From positions 53,379 to 117,378 of the forward strand of contig NW_004450567.1 of the NCBI RefSeq assembly GCF_000321225.1: 64,000 bases of DNA, read 5' to 3'. The position numbers and the translations under genes are program-made. This stretch comes from Odobenus rosmarus divergens. Taxonomy: Eukaryota > Chordata > Mammalia > Carnivora > Odobenidae. The notes under the pieces were generated by a model that made no database searches, was not told where the DNA came from, and saw nothing but the letters and a program-made list of their open reading frames with translations. The stretch's first letter is position 1, and every line of letters begins with the position of its first letter. Of the stretch, positions 34,146-46,540 are shown piece after piece.

Positions 34146-37080
34146 ATAAGCAAGACACAAACATGCCAAAATTCAAGAGAAAGGAATTCGTCTCTGCCTC
34201 TTGATGAGAGAGTGGTATAAGATTCTAAAAGAACATATGGAATGAGGAATTTTTTTGAGGATGTCTTTGGAAAATACAATCTTCCATACGCATAAGAATA
34301 TGGAAAACTTTATCTGGAATCTTTGGGGTTTGATATGTTTAAAAAGCCAGAATTTTTCACCTTTTAGAAAGGTAACATGGTATACGTTATACTTTTTTGT
34401 GTAAAATCCCCCCTAGATCTGGGTAAGCAATGGCAATAAAAAATTGTAGTACTTTTCCAGGCCATAGCCAGCCATTCTAAGTAAATAAACATCACAAAGA
34501 GATTTATGTCTTTGCACATCATGTTTTGCCACTAAATGAGTTTGTCACATATTTACAAAAAATAAAAAGTATTTTCAGAGCTTTTGGGTTTCGGATTTGT
34601 CAGTAAGCAATTACACAATAAGTTACAATGTTTAGGGAAAGATTAGTGTCCTGGGAAGTTCTCATGGATATGTATCTTTAAAAGCTGTATTTATTTTTTA
34701 ATTATTTTTTAGGTCACACATTTTTCAAGGAATAGCACCAGTTTTTAATTTTTCTATCTTGTCATGAGCTGAAAGCAGAAGAGTAATTTAACATCTCAAG
34801 ATTTCCAAGATTTGTGGGGAAAAATTTTCCAAAATTATGACAATATCTATGAAGACTATCTTCTATCTAGAAATAATAAAGAGTATGAAGAAAAAACGAT
34901 GGTATTAGAGAAAAGTGAGGCTCCTCCACCAGCATCAATTCATCATGTCTTTTTGGCAACACAAATACATTTTAGAGGAATCTCAAGAGCCATTTGTTGT
35001 TGGCAGGGCTGAGAGATCACGGTTCCTATATTTTTTAACATCTTTAAATGTTTACTACAAACATTTATTGAAGAGAATTTAATAATAGTTAAACTTTCAG
35101 ATAAAATTTCAGATTTCCTCTAATGCTCCAGAGGCTTATTGCAATCTTCATCCTTAGGTTAAATTAGACATTGACTTTGACACCCAAACTTCTAGCATCT
35201 GGCCAAAACGTGTTATTTTCTCACCTTTTTAAACAGTTTAAATGTAAAACTGTACTCCTATATTTAGAAAAATTCTCTTGACTACAAAAGCCGGACAAGA
35301 ATGAGTTAAATATTACTTGATCTTTAATAATTTTCATTTTTGAAAAGCACAGTGTTATAGTACCTACTTTACACTCTTGTATGTTTTTTAAATCAACTTT
35401 CCTTTAGATAATTAAAAAGATGACAGGATCATTTTAAGGCTTTAATTTTAAAGCCTGGAAACATTTTACATAGTTAATTCAACCTCACTTTATACATGAG
35501 GCACCCAAAGCAGAAAACAGCCAGCTGATTTGCCCAAGCAAGTTTCTATCATTGTTATAGAAATTTTCTTTTTTTCTCAATAAACTCATTTAAAGTAAAC
35601 CAAATGAGACTTTTAATATAAAAGGTAGCAGAAGCTTTGTGCTTGACTTCCACACATTTTCACAAACAAAAAAAGGGAATTCCTTTTATAATTTTTCTTC
35701 AACAAAACCTTTTTTAACATCTTTTTTAATCAAATAATTATTAATAACATGCATAGTTTTCCTGGTAAATAAGTGATTTCTCAGGTGATACTATTCACTC
35801 TGTTTAGGAACAAAGCTAAATTAAGAAAAAAGCAACTGAAAAAAAGCAGCTGAATAAAATATTCAGTATTTGAAGTTTAAACTGTATCAACAAAATAGCA
35901 CATAAAAGATTTTTAGGATTTTTTTTTTCCAAAATGAGTCTAAAGGGTTTGTGCAGTTTGGATCTGATATATAATTCAACAAAGTATGAATAGTAAACTG
36001 AATTTCAACATTTACTTTTTTTGAAATTTAATTGAGAAAATTCTTAATCATCATCACATTTAACACCTTTGATTAATGTTTTTGTGGTGAACTCTACTTG
36101 ATTTTCATTTTGACAGATTATCTAACATACCCGCATTCAGAATTTATAATAATAATCCATCCAGTTCCTAGCCTTTTCTCCAAAAAGGCTCTACACTCTA
36201 TATTTTTCTACAAAATATAAACTGTAAGTCATGTATGCACTTCCCTAAACTTCATTTCCTCCTTTCCCCCACTACTTCATTTCTCAGAAAGAGCAAATAA
36301 AATAAAGTAAAACAAAATTGATGTGACACTTTTAATATTAACTTCAGCTATGTCTGCAAGAATCTAGAGTGAAGTGATTTTGTTTTGAGGTTTTCTTTTT
36401 CCTTTCAGAATGTGGAACATTAGTTCATGCCTCAATTTTATCCAGACTTCAACTTAAACACCCCTTTCTATTTTATGTGTCTTATAGGACCCACAGAGTC
36501 TGAGAATGTGACAGAGGAGCCCTTTCATGTCTGGGAATGTGACAGGGAGTGTATTATATCTATTTTTAAATCTTCGAAATTCTTGTAGTGGCTGAAACCT
36601 GGAAACCAGACTTGAATTATCTCATTGTTGGACCTCACCTAACACCCAGTTACCCTTTCCCTCATGTTGTACACTTGGAGATGGTTCCTGCCATTTATGT
36701 GCTTCCTGCAATATCGTCATAGGCCACCATTACTTCCACATTCATTCTCCAACCGCTCTCTACCACAACACTCTGACTAAATGATAACCTAGTAGCTGGA
36801 AAGACTTAGGCTAGCTTACTGAAGGCCAAGCTCAATTCTGTTCTGTAAAGTAATTGAATGGCATCCTTGTGAGTTTGAGTCGTTAACGTGTATGGGACTG
36901 GAGACTAGCAACATCCAGTAGGGCAGACAAACCGAGAGACTGGAGCTTCACACTCGGGGAGATGATTGGGGTTTTTGTCCCCCTAAACGACACTGATACA
37001 TGAATTGGTCAACTGAATATGTTACAACCACTCCACTTCCAGATATATTCTCAATGGGCTCTTCTTCTGAGAGTCAGTTT
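34146..37080. other. nearly 3 kb of repeat-free AT-rich DNA
   Basis: I find no interspersed repeat here. The frame at 34812-35012 has no domain. In a window this rich in insertions the absence is notable. One imperfect 31-base tandem pair lies at 36498-36549. Confidence 0.5.
36498..36549. repeat. imperfect 31-base tandem pair
   Basis: gtctgagaatgtgacagagg recurs 31 bases later as gtctgggaatgtgacaggg. Confidence 0.8.
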
Positions 37081-37650
37081 AAGTGAATATGTGTTTACTG
37101 AATACTTCCCGCACAAAAGGCTCTGTGTTTATTAACTTTTCTCTATCGGGCTCTGTGATAGGCAACAGGAAGATAGAAAGAGAGACCATGCATTCTCCTT
37201 CCCTGAAGGGCTCACCGTTTAATAGGGAGGACAGACACTACTATGAGAAAAGGGTTGCACTAGAAATATAGCCAGAAAAATCTGGGAACCCAGGAAAGGG
37301 ACACAAATCCAGCCTGAAGATGAAAGTAAATACTCTCGGGAGAGAAATGCTTGGTGGATGGCAGTGGGTAGATGCCAAAAGGCAGGGAGAGCTAAGAGGA
37401 GCTGCCTTTAGGCAAGGGAACAACACAGATGAAGGCTTTCAACAAAGCATAGTACTTTAAGAAACCACAAATTGTGTGGTGTTCTGAGAGCACATAAGAA
37501 GGTATGAGATGAGATAAGGCTGGGAGGATAATATCATGGAATCATATCATGAAGGGTTTTATATCACCCGTCCACAGAATGTGGCAATGAGGAGCCACTG
37601 AATCACTGAATGATGTCATTAGGGAACAGGAGAGATTTTCAGTTAAAAAA
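37081..37650 (-). mobile_element. L2 relic, antisense
   Basis: tgtgtttactgaatacttcc, ctccttccctgaagggctca, aatagggaggacagacacta, and near 37590 gaggagccactgaatcact follow the order of antisense LINE-2. Strongly diverged. Frames on both strands here are spurious. Confidence 0.6.
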
Positions 37651-40112
37651 AAAAATTAAAGGTTCATGTACCTATTCTATGTTCTAGTCTCTAGTCTCAT
37701 ACTGAGTTTTTTACCCATTCATCAAAATGATACTAATATTTGAACCAGGGATCATTGCAATGATAATTTTCTAACCTCTAAACAAGATTCAACTTCTACT
37801 TCCCCTCCCCTCTGATTATCACTGATTAAATTTGGCAATACCCATGACTTCTTTTATGCCTATTTCGATTATTTTTCCTTTTTGTTTCTATAACCAATGT
37901 TACTTAGCATTACCACAGTACCTTCTAGTGTTCCCAGAATTCTTTCACAAAGAGAAACAATTAAACATGTTCAATGGTTGTGAAGGGAGCGAGTTTGGAA
38001 GTTTATTGTTGACTAAGCTTGGAAATGAGAAAGAAATAAAGAAGGAAAAAGAACAACTAAGGAAATATACTCTACCGGGAAACCGAGGGGAGGGAGGGAG
38101 GGTGGGAAGGAGGGAAAGGGGCCTTCTTAATAAGCAATCTTTCCCACTCTCTCTCTTTCTTTTGAGAAGCCTTCAGAAATAGAATGATTCATTTCATATA
38201 CACTTGATATTCCATAAATGTCCATAATTATATTAGCAATGAAAACATAATGGAATGCATTGAATCAGGGCTAAGGCCTCCCAGGCTCAAATCTTACAAA
38301 TCATTTAACAAAATACAAATGCAGAGCAGTCATGCAGTCAGGTCACCAGGTAAATAAGTTCCATCACTATCATCTCAAACTCTTTGACACATTTAAGCCT
38401 GCAAATGTCAATATCCTTCCATCCAAGGAATTTTTAGAAACGTTTTATTTCAAGAAGAGCCAAAGGAAAACCTCTTTGCATTTCAAATACCTTATTTAGG
38501 CATTGAGTACTAATGTTTTATTTAGAAAAATGATTAATCGTTCTACAAGACTTATAAAATACTTATGAGAGGAAAAAAAAGACCTTTAAGTTGGAAAATT
38601 CCTCTCAAAGGAATTCTAAATGTCGCAAAGAACATACTGGACCAATTTTTTTTTTTAATTCCCTTTGCATCACAGTGTATAACTCACATCTGGGTTGCAA
38701 AAGGGAGGCTGAGACTGTTTACAGATCATCATTATCAGAGACAAAAAAATGTAACTGTAATGAAGTGGGGCCCAGGGTAACGAAATGGCAAGCAGATCTC
38801 CCTGAAGGAAGTCCTTGAGTCAGTCGGCCTCCCATCCAAGCCAAAGAAATGGAGCCAGACCATGAAAGCATTTTTGTGTGGATGCATAGCTCCCTCCTAC
38901 AGAGGCCTGCCTGCAAGAACACAGGCTTCCTGGTTGGTGCTTTCCCATTGTCTCTGCCCCCCTTCTACCAGTATGTTTCTGGACCAACTTTATGAGGTTA
39001 GACAAGATAAATATTTTTCTGTTAACCTCCTTGTGACTGGAGAAAGTGTGCTACAATCCTTTCACTGAAATGAAGAATTTATAGCTTCCTACCAGTAGTT
39101 TAGGTTTATGTTCTGGGCCTCGAGGCAAGATTCTGAGACAGCTTCACTGACCCACAGCCTGTTCTCCCTACATATCCCCGTCCTGGCCTTCCTTACAACC
39201 CAGTCCTGCCTAACAGAAAGTCCTTCCAATCCCAGAGCCTGGGAAAACCATGGCCAGCCTAGGAGGTTGCGGGAGGCCCCTCTGTGGGACACCCTGGATA
39301 AATTAGAAGCAGGAAAGAACAGGGGGTAGGGAGAGGATGTAAAAGAATCCAAAAGCATTGTTCCAAGAAGCTAAGCATCCTGTTCAGTTGCTTTAAATGC
39401 CCTCTTCCTCCCTCTAGACCCACAAGAGGAAGTATCGCATTAATTTGTCGCCTTTCATTTCGAGCAAATGCTCTAGGGCTCAGCTGCCACAGATAGTAAA
39501 ATAAATCAATGGCTAGAATCCTGCAAAAAGGCAGGCCCTGCTGCAGAGGGTGTTAGGAACAAGAATTGAGCACAACAGCCGTGTCACCTGCAGAGAAACT
39601 GCCTTCGCCTGTCGACCCCCAGCATTGAATAAAGTGGCTCTACTACGCTTATATCTGTGGTTTCCACAACGGTATGATCCTGCTAATAGTTTTATCTGTC
39701 AAGAAAAAACTAAACAAGATTTTCCCCTCAGTAAATGTGCTCCCCAGTAAGGAATAAAACAAAGTCTTGTCAATGACCCTTCTACAAAATATCAAGAGTC
39801 CAGGGACAACTGTCCATGGACTAAGTAGCCAATCCAGCGATAAGCTCGGGGGTGACAGAAAAGACACCATCCTTTGTTCTCCAAATGCAAAGAATCTCAG
39901 AATATTATAAAGGGTATCCAGTATTTCTTGGGAAAGTAAAGTGTTAACAAAAAAATACTTAAATTCATGATGGGATTTTATTTCCTTTTATATCTTCAGA
40001 TGGATTTTTCTTTTTAATCTAGTGTTTATCCTTTGTCCTAGAATTATAACTTTACCCTATTAGTCAAACCCTAGATGTTTAGAAAAATTATTTTGGCCAA
40101 TATTATACTTTT
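37651..40112. other. unique sequence, partly GC-richer
   Basis: No interspersed repeat recognised, apart from a GGGA-rich stretch at 38085-38118. About 38780-39760 is visibly richer in G and C. Several overlapping frames on both strands exist there but none resembles a known protein, and no convincing splice structure is seen. Confidence 0.45.
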
Positions 40113-40125
40113 AGAAATTGTATCT

Positions 40126-40322
40126 TGGGTGCCTGGGTGGCTCAGTTGGTTAAGCGACTGCCTTCGGCTCAGGTCATGATCCCAGAGTCCTGGGATCGAG
40201 TCCCACATCAGGCTCCCGGCTCAGCGGGGAGCCTGCTTCTCCCTCTGAACGTCTCCCCTCTCATGCTGTTTCTCTCTCTCTCTCTCAAATAAATAAATAA
40301 ATAAATAAAACCTTTAAAAAAA
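40126..40322 (+). mobile_element. Can-SINE
   Basis: tgggtgcctgggtggctcag head, CT-rich body, (AAAT)n tail. Perfect 13-base duplication agaaattgtatct at 40113-40125 and 40323-40335. Confidence 0.96.
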
Positions 40323-40335
40323 AGAAATTGTATCT

Positions 40336-40694
40336 CATTGAAGTTCTCATTTGCTCTTTTTTTTTTATTAGCAGTGAGAGCTTGATATTTCTTTTCATAT
40401 GTTTAAGAGCCATTTCTATTTCTTTTTCTCTCTGGTCACATTCTTTGTGCATTTTGTTGTTGTTGTTGTTTTCCTGTTATTTTTTAACTGATTTGTAAAA
40501 GCTGTTCATATAGCAAGGAAATTAACTAGTTGACTCTCTTAAGAATTTAAAATACTTTTCTTCTGTCATTTTATTTGTTTTGACTTTTTATGGTATATTT
40601 GCCATACACAATCTTTTTTTCCAAAACCACTCCTCTTTCTAGAGCTATAAAAGCATGTAGTATTTCTGGGTTGTGATTGTATGTTCATATCTGT
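40336..40694. other. unique sequence with (TTG)n
   Basis: A short (TTG)5 at about 40457-40471. No other feature recognised. Confidence 0.5.
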
Positions 40695-40910
40695 TTCCTT
40701 AAAATGAATTCGAAGGCAGGAACTATATTCACCTTTACAACCTCAACACAGCATCTGGTACATATTGGATGCTCAGTAAATATTTCAGTTATTGCACAAC
40801 AGAGATTTTGTCTATGTTGTTCACTGATGTATACTCAGCACCTAACCAGAGCTTGGCTCTAGTCCTCAAAATATATTTGCTGAACAAATAAGTAAATGAG
40901 TAACTCAAAA
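40695..40910 (+). mobile_element. L2 3' end relic
   Basis: aaggcaggaactatattcac, catctggtacatattggatg and ctcagtaaatatttcag match a LINE-2 3' end. A second similar run (ttttgtctatgttgttcact to ttgctgaacaaataag) follows, as if two L2 tails are adjacent. Confidence 0.65.
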
Positions 40911-40974
40911 TAGTTTTCCAGGAAAAACATTAACTTGTGTATTTTTTTTATGTCTTTAGAGAAGAAATTCAGAA

Positions 40975-41930
40975 TTTTTTTACACAATGCAGTGTTATCA
41001 ACTATAGTCACCATGTTTTACATTAGATCCTCGGACCTTATTTATATTATAGCTGTAAGTTTGTAGCCTTTTACCAACCTCTCCTTATTTCCCCCACCCC
41101 TGACTCCTAGCAACCACTTTTTTACTCTCTTTTTCTTAAAGTTTGACTTTTTTTTTTTAAGATTCCATGTATAAGTGATACTGTGCAGTATTTGTCTTTG
41201 TCTTATTTCACTTAGCAAAATACCTTCAAGGTCCATCTATGATGTAGCAAATGACAAGATTTTTTTTCTCATAGCCGAATAATATTCATATTCATGTATA
41301 TATGTATTCACGTCTTCTTTATCCATTCATCCATCTATGGACACTTAGGTTGCTTCCATATCTTGACTATTGTGAATAATGTCACGATAAACATGGGAGT
41401 GTGGATATCTTTCTGATATTCTGTTTTTATTTCCTTTGGATATATATCCAGAAGTGGGATTGCTGGATCATGTACTAGTTCTATTTTTAATTTTTTGAAG
41501 AACCTCTATACCCTTTTCCCTAGTGGCTGAAGCAGTTTACATTCCCACCAGCAGTGCACAAAGTTTCCACTTCCTCCACATCCTTGCCAACACTTGTTAT
41601 CTCTTGTTTTTTTGAATATAGCCACTGTAACAGATATGAGGTGATATCTCCTTGTGGTTTTATGATTTGCATTTTCCTGATGGTTAGTGATGTTGAGCAC
41701 TCTTTCCAAGTACCTATTCGCAATTTGTATGTGTTCTTTGGGAAAATGTCTGTTCAGTTTCTCTTGTCTATTTTTTAATTGGATTGTTTGTTTTCTATTG
41801 AGTTGACTGAATTGCTTATATATTTTGGATATTAATCCTTTATCAAATATATGACTTGCAAGTATCTTCTCCTATTCCGTAGGTTGTTTTTCCATTCTAT
41901 TGATGGTTTCCTTTGCTGTGCAGAAGCTGC
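40975..41930 (-). mobile_element. L1 3' UTR and ORF2 end, antisense
   Basis: caactatagtcaccatgttt, aagattccatgtataagtga, gaagtgggattgctggatca, cattcccaccagcagtgcac, ttcctgatggttagtgatg and ggtttcctttgctgtgcag appear in the antisense order. Minus frames at 41506-41723 are ORF2 C-terminal debris with the CWWEC segment. Confidence 0.88.
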
Positions 41931-42317
41931 CCTATACAATTTTTTAACATTTTTATGGAATTAAGTTGCATAAATTCAAGTGATAATTTGAATTTACCAA
42001 TCCTTTTTAAAAATAGTTTCTGAATTTTACATCATGTGCAGAAATACTTCCCCATGTTCCAATTGTTTTTATCGTTTTCCAAACATTTAAATTTTGTATA
42101 TATCAGTAATCTATTTTGGAGTGAACTGCAATTTTATAAGGAATCCAACTTTATATTTTTCCAGTTGGCCACCCAGTTATGGCAAAACAGTATTTTCTTC
42201 ACTGACATGAAATGCCACTTTCACTTTATGCAAAATATCCATGTGAGTACTCAGTCCAGTTCCACAGGTCTATCTTTTCAGAAGAAATCAATATTGTCTT
42301 ATTCATTTACTTAACTA
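41931..42317. other. unique sequence, nothing recognised
   Basis: No repeat family identified. The 92-codon frame at 42036-42314 has no recognised domain. Confidence 0.45.
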
Positions 42318-43545
42318 ACTTTCCTGAGTGTTTACTATGTGCCACACACTGTTCTGCTTTAGGCACTAGAGATACAGCAGTGTAAAAAGATTTAAAAAAT
42401 AACAATCATGAGAATGATGATAATAATTAAGAAAAAGAAGAAGAACAAAAGGAACAAGAAGATGAAAAAGGAAGGAAGGAAGGGGAAAAAGCAGAAATAA
42501 AGAAAAAGAAAGGAAGGAAGGGAAACAAGCCCCTTTTCTCTTCTGGGTTTGATTTTCTAGTGAATGGAGACAATAAAAAAAATGAGTTAAAAAATGTAAC
42601 ATTAGATAGTGGTAAGTGCTAAGAAGGGAAAGCAAAGCAGGAAAGGGGGAGAGGGAGCTGGAGGTGTGACAATTGTAGTATACTGGTTAGCAAAGGTTTC
42701 ACTGACAAAGGGGCTGAGGAAACACTTAAAAGAGATAAGGGAGGGGTGCCTCGGTGGCTCAGTCATTAAGCGTCTGCCTTCGGCTCAGGTCATGATCCCG
42801 GGGTCCTGGAATCGAGCCCCGCATCGGGCTCCCTGCTCGGCGGGAAGCCTGTTTCTCCCTCTCTCACCCCCCCCCGCTTGTGTTCCCTCTCTCGTTGTGT
42901 CTCTCTCTGTCAAACAAATAAAATAAAATCTTAAAAAAAAGAGAGAGATAAAGGAATGGGTCCTTTGATCTATGAGAGAAAAAACCCAACAGCATGTGAT
43001 TGCATGTTTGAGTCACTATAAGGTAAATAATGTGGCTGGAGCAGAGTAAGCAAGCAGGGGAGTAGAAGGAAAAGATACAAGAAAATAGAAGAATGTTGGG
43101 GACTGGATCATGTAATGAAATGGGAAGTCTGCAGAGGGTTTTGAGCATAGGAATTTTATGATATGCTTTATGTCTTAAAACATTATGATGACAAAAGTAT
43201 TGAGAGTAATTGCATAAGTTTAAGATATAGAAATGGGACAAGTTAATTGGTGAACAACAATAGTAGCTTAGAGCTAAATGGTAGAGGTGAAGATGGAGAG
43301 AAGTGATAATATTATGGATATATTTTGAAGGTAAAATCAATAGAATTGGCTATTAAATTGGATGCTGGATGTGAAATAAAGAGAAACCTGCAAGATAAGA
43401 TTTTTGATCCAAAAACTGAGCAAATGGAATTGCTATTAGTAGACTGGGAAGAATATGGAAGAAACAGGCTTCGGGGAAGTTCAGGATTGCTACAAATTCT
43501 TGTGCATTCCACATCTGCACCACAGATGGACAAATTGAAATATTA
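42318..43545 (-). mobile_element. L2 relic, antisense, split by a SINE
   Basis: Begins with the antisense L2 3' end (tgtttactatgtgccacac, actagagatacagcagtg) and continues with antisense L2 body text before and after the SINE. A GAA/GGAA-rich stretch at 42430-42520 is a local expansion. Minus frames such as 42366-42635 run through it without function. Confidence 0.6.
42742..42943 (+). mobile_element. Can-SINE
   Basis: aggggtgcctcggtggctca head, ccccgcatcgggctccctgc body, A-rich tail. Duplication agagataagggag-like at about 42731-42742 and agagataaagga at 42944-42955. Confidence 0.94.
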
Positions 43546-43639
43546 AAAGCTAGGACCAATTACTATTTTGCTACAATGATTATAATATTCATTAGGGCTG
43601 TTCACAAAACATTCCACTTTTCTATCCAAGTATCTGGTG

Positions 43640-43915
43640 GTATTACACTTCGCCATCCAATTTAAAGTTAGGTGTAGCCAAGTAAGTGGCAGTAGCCAAT
43701 GAAACTAGTTACACGGAACCTCCATCAACTGGAGCCTCCATCAATCCAAATTCCTTAACAACCACAAGGAACAATGCTCTTCTACTATCCTGTGTTGGAC
43801 ATATAGCTGGAGCAAGAAATAAACTTTGTTGGGTTAAACCACCAAAATTTTAGGGATATTTGTTAACTATAGCATATTTTAGCAAGCCTTACCTAGCATA
43901 TTTTTACGGATACAG
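43640..43915 (+). mobile_element. MaLR/ERVL-type LTR end, sense
   Basis: gagcaagaaataaactttgt, gggttaaaccaccaaaattt and tttgttaactatagca match the 3' end of MLT1-like LTRs in sense orientation. Confidence 0.5.
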
Positions 43916-44380
43916 AAATAAGAACTCAGTGTGAGATGAAGTCATGATCTATAACATAAACCATAAATACATAGCATGGCTTAGTAGTCAGGTGGTGGGT
44001 AACAAAAAAACCTGTTACTGGCAACTGGAAGGATGATGATCAATACTATCCCCCGATGATACTTTTGGTAAAAACTGTTTCCTAAAATAACTTGGAAGGA
44101 AGACTATATATATTAAGAACTTGTGGCTTAAGTGAAAGAGATCAGAAAATAATGTCACTATGGTGTGTTGGTTGCTTTTCACTTTATTCAATAAGGTGTT
44201 ATGAGAAAGAAATAATTCATAAAAGAATTTTCTAGATTTAGGCAGAAGTAAAAGCAAATAAAATGGGATAACTAAATCCACAAATAAAAAAAGCTGCAAG
44301 AGGCTATGAATTCTCCTTTCTCAACCTGTAAAAGAAAACCTTAAGGATACCTCAGAATGATAAAGGCCAATTAGAACTCA
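43916..44380. other. unique flank left of the assembly gap
   Basis: No repeat recognised. The last eight bases, agaactca (44373-44380), recur at 45366-45373 beyond the L1 tail. Confidence 0.5.
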
Positions 44381-45210
44381 NNNNNNNNNNNNNNNNNNNN
44401 NNNNNNNNNNNNNNNNNNNNNNNNNNNNNNNNNNNNNNNNNNNNNNNNNNNNNNNNNNNNNNNNNNNNNNNNNNNNNNNNNNNNNNNNNNNNNNNNNNNN
44501 NNNNNNNNNNNNNNNNNNNNNNNNNNNNNNNNNNNNNNNNNNNNNNNNNNNNNNNNNNNNNNNNNNNNNNNNNNNNNNNNNNNNNNNNNNNNNNNNNNNN
44601 NNNNNNNNNNNNNNNNNNNNNNNNNNNNNNNNNNNNNNNNNNNNNNNNNNNNNNNNNNNNNNNNNNNNNNNNNNNNNNNNNNNNNNNNNNNNNNNNNNNN
44701 NNNNNNNNNNNNNNNNNNNNNNNNNNNNNNNNNNNNNNNNNNNNNNNNNNNNNNNNNNNNNNNNNNNNNNNNNNNNNNNNNNNNNNNNNNNNNNNNNNNN
44801 NNNNNNNNNNNNNNNNNNNNNNNNNNNNNNNNNNNNNNNNNNNNNNNNNNNNNNNNNNNNNNNNNNNNNNNNNNNNNNNNNNNNNNNNNNNNNNNNNNNN
44901 NNNNNNNNNNNNNNNNNNNNNNNNNNNNNNNNNNNNNNNNNNNNNNNNNNNNNNNNNNNNNNNNNNNNNNNNNNNNNNNNNNNNNNNNNNNNNNNNNNNN
45001 NNNNNNNNNNNNNNNNNNNNNNNNNNNNNNNNNNNNNNNNNNNNNNNNNNNNNNNNNNNNNNNNNNNNNNNNNNNNNNNNNNNNNNNNNNNNNNNNNNNN
45101 NNNNNNNNNNNNNNNNNNNNNNNNNNNNNNNNNNNNNNNNNNNNNNNNNNNNNNNNNNNNNNNNNNNNNNNNNNNNNNNNNNNNNNNNNNNNNNNNNNNN
45201 NNNNNNNNNN
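44381..45210. other. assembly gap (830 N)
   Basis: Continuous run of N. The right edge abuts a young L1 3' end, so the unresolved part probably contains the rest of that L1. The stated length may be an estimate. Long X-filled reading frames across it are meaningless. Confidence 0.99.
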
Positions 45211-45365
45211 GTGGAGCACTGAGGGTTATGCACAAACAATGAATCATGGAACTTTACATCAAAAACTAATGATGTAATGTATGGTGATTAACATAACAAT
45301 AAAAAATTTTAAAGGGAAAAAAAGAATGAATCACTGAATTAAAATCACATGAATTTAAAAAAAAA
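45211..45365 (+). mobile_element. young L1 3' end, possible 3' transduction
   Basis: gtggagcactgagggttatg to gattaacataacaataaaaa is the same young L1 3' end as at 19.6 and 53.5 kb. After the first A-rich tail (to about 45323) come about 33 non-L1 bases and a second A-run. agaactca at 45366-45373 then repeats the last bases before the gap. Confidence 0.85.
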
Positions 45366-45373
45366 AGAACTCA

Positions 45374-46395
45374 TCAAGGATAAAGTTAGGAGTACGACCT
45401 TCAAACTCATTGTTAAGGTCTCTAACTAGATTAAGGGAACGAGAAGAGCAAAGAACAACTAAAAGTTTAAGGCTCATTTATTTCTTCCAACTGGAAAAGG
45501 GGTTTAGGGGGGAAAAAAAGACCAACGCCTGGTAGGTTCCTGATTAACTGAAGGCAGAGACAAGAGAACTTTAACAAAATGAACTGGTAGGTCTAAAAAT
45601 GAACTATGTATGGCTATTGGCACACAAAACTGGATAGAATCTATAGACATGGTGCTTGCAATGTTTCAACAGTTATACTACCAAAGAAATCACATATTTG
45701 AACTGAAAAAGGCCAGTGACTCTTTAACACATAAAATGATCTTAGGCCTCTGACTATCCACACTTATAAAGCAGATTGATAAAACTGCTCAGCATCAAAG
45801 GCAGACAAATTTTCTGTGTTTGTTTCAAGTTAGATCAAAGAGTAATGGAAATGGAAGAATCTTCTAGAGCAACAGATTCAAGAGCCATAGGGACCAGAGG
45901 ACCAGAGACTCTCCCAATGAGCAGAATCAGAGACTGATCAAGGAACATTTATTACTGTCAAGATAGGCCCAGCTAGATTTCAGAATTGCTGTGGACCTGT
46001 AGCTGCTTTGTGTCTCCTACTCTGCCCTCTTTGTAAATGGAAATGTTTATTTTGGGGGAAGAAAAAAAAGGAAATGTTTATTTTGGTAGTCCTATCCTTC
46101 TTCCACCATTGTATAATGGGTGTGTGGGTGACTAATAATTTGTCTATTACACTCATAGATCTTCAGACTAAAAGGAACCATATCCAGACCGAGTAAAAAG
46201 ACTAAAATGCATCACTCAGAGATTCTGGACGTGGGGCTGAATGCAATATCTGGATGGAACTTTTGGGCAAAAGGTAGCCAAACATTTGGGGACAAGAAAA
46301 GTAAGTGATGACAGTCATTAGGGTTGCTCACTTTAGCTAATAAAAACTGACTGGAAGTCAAAGAAGATTTCACTTACAGGCGAAATCTCTTAAGA
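45374..46395. other. unique sequence with a mini-insertion
   Basis: No interspersed repeat recognised. A duplicated 17-mer flanking an A-run lies at 46039-46086. Confidence 0.5.
46039..46086. repeat. 17-base duplication flanking an A-run
   Basis: ggaaatgtttattttgg occurs at 46039-46055 and 46070-46086. Between them is only gggaagaaaaaaaa. It resembles a target-site duplication around a tail-only insertion. Confidence 0.75.
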
Positions 46396-46540
46396 GTGTG
46401 GGATTCCCCCACTGATGCAAAGATCATCAACAAAATATTAGTAAACCAAATCCAACAATACATTAAAAAACAATTCACCATGATCAATAGGATTTATTCC
46501 AGGAATGCAAGGTTAGGTCAATATTTGCAAATCAATCAAC

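Noticed and set aside
38565..39358. Dense overlapping frames as a candidate gene
   Set aside because: Frames overlap on both strands, none has a recognisable domain, and no consistent splice-site arrangement is visible. Kept only as a composition anomaly.
42864..43340. 158-codon minus-strand frame
   Set aside because: It runs from antisense-of-L2 relic into a SINE. The composition reflects those repeats.
44352..45247. Three long minus-strand frames of 282-295 codons
   Set aside because: They are almost entirely N translated as X across the assembly gap.
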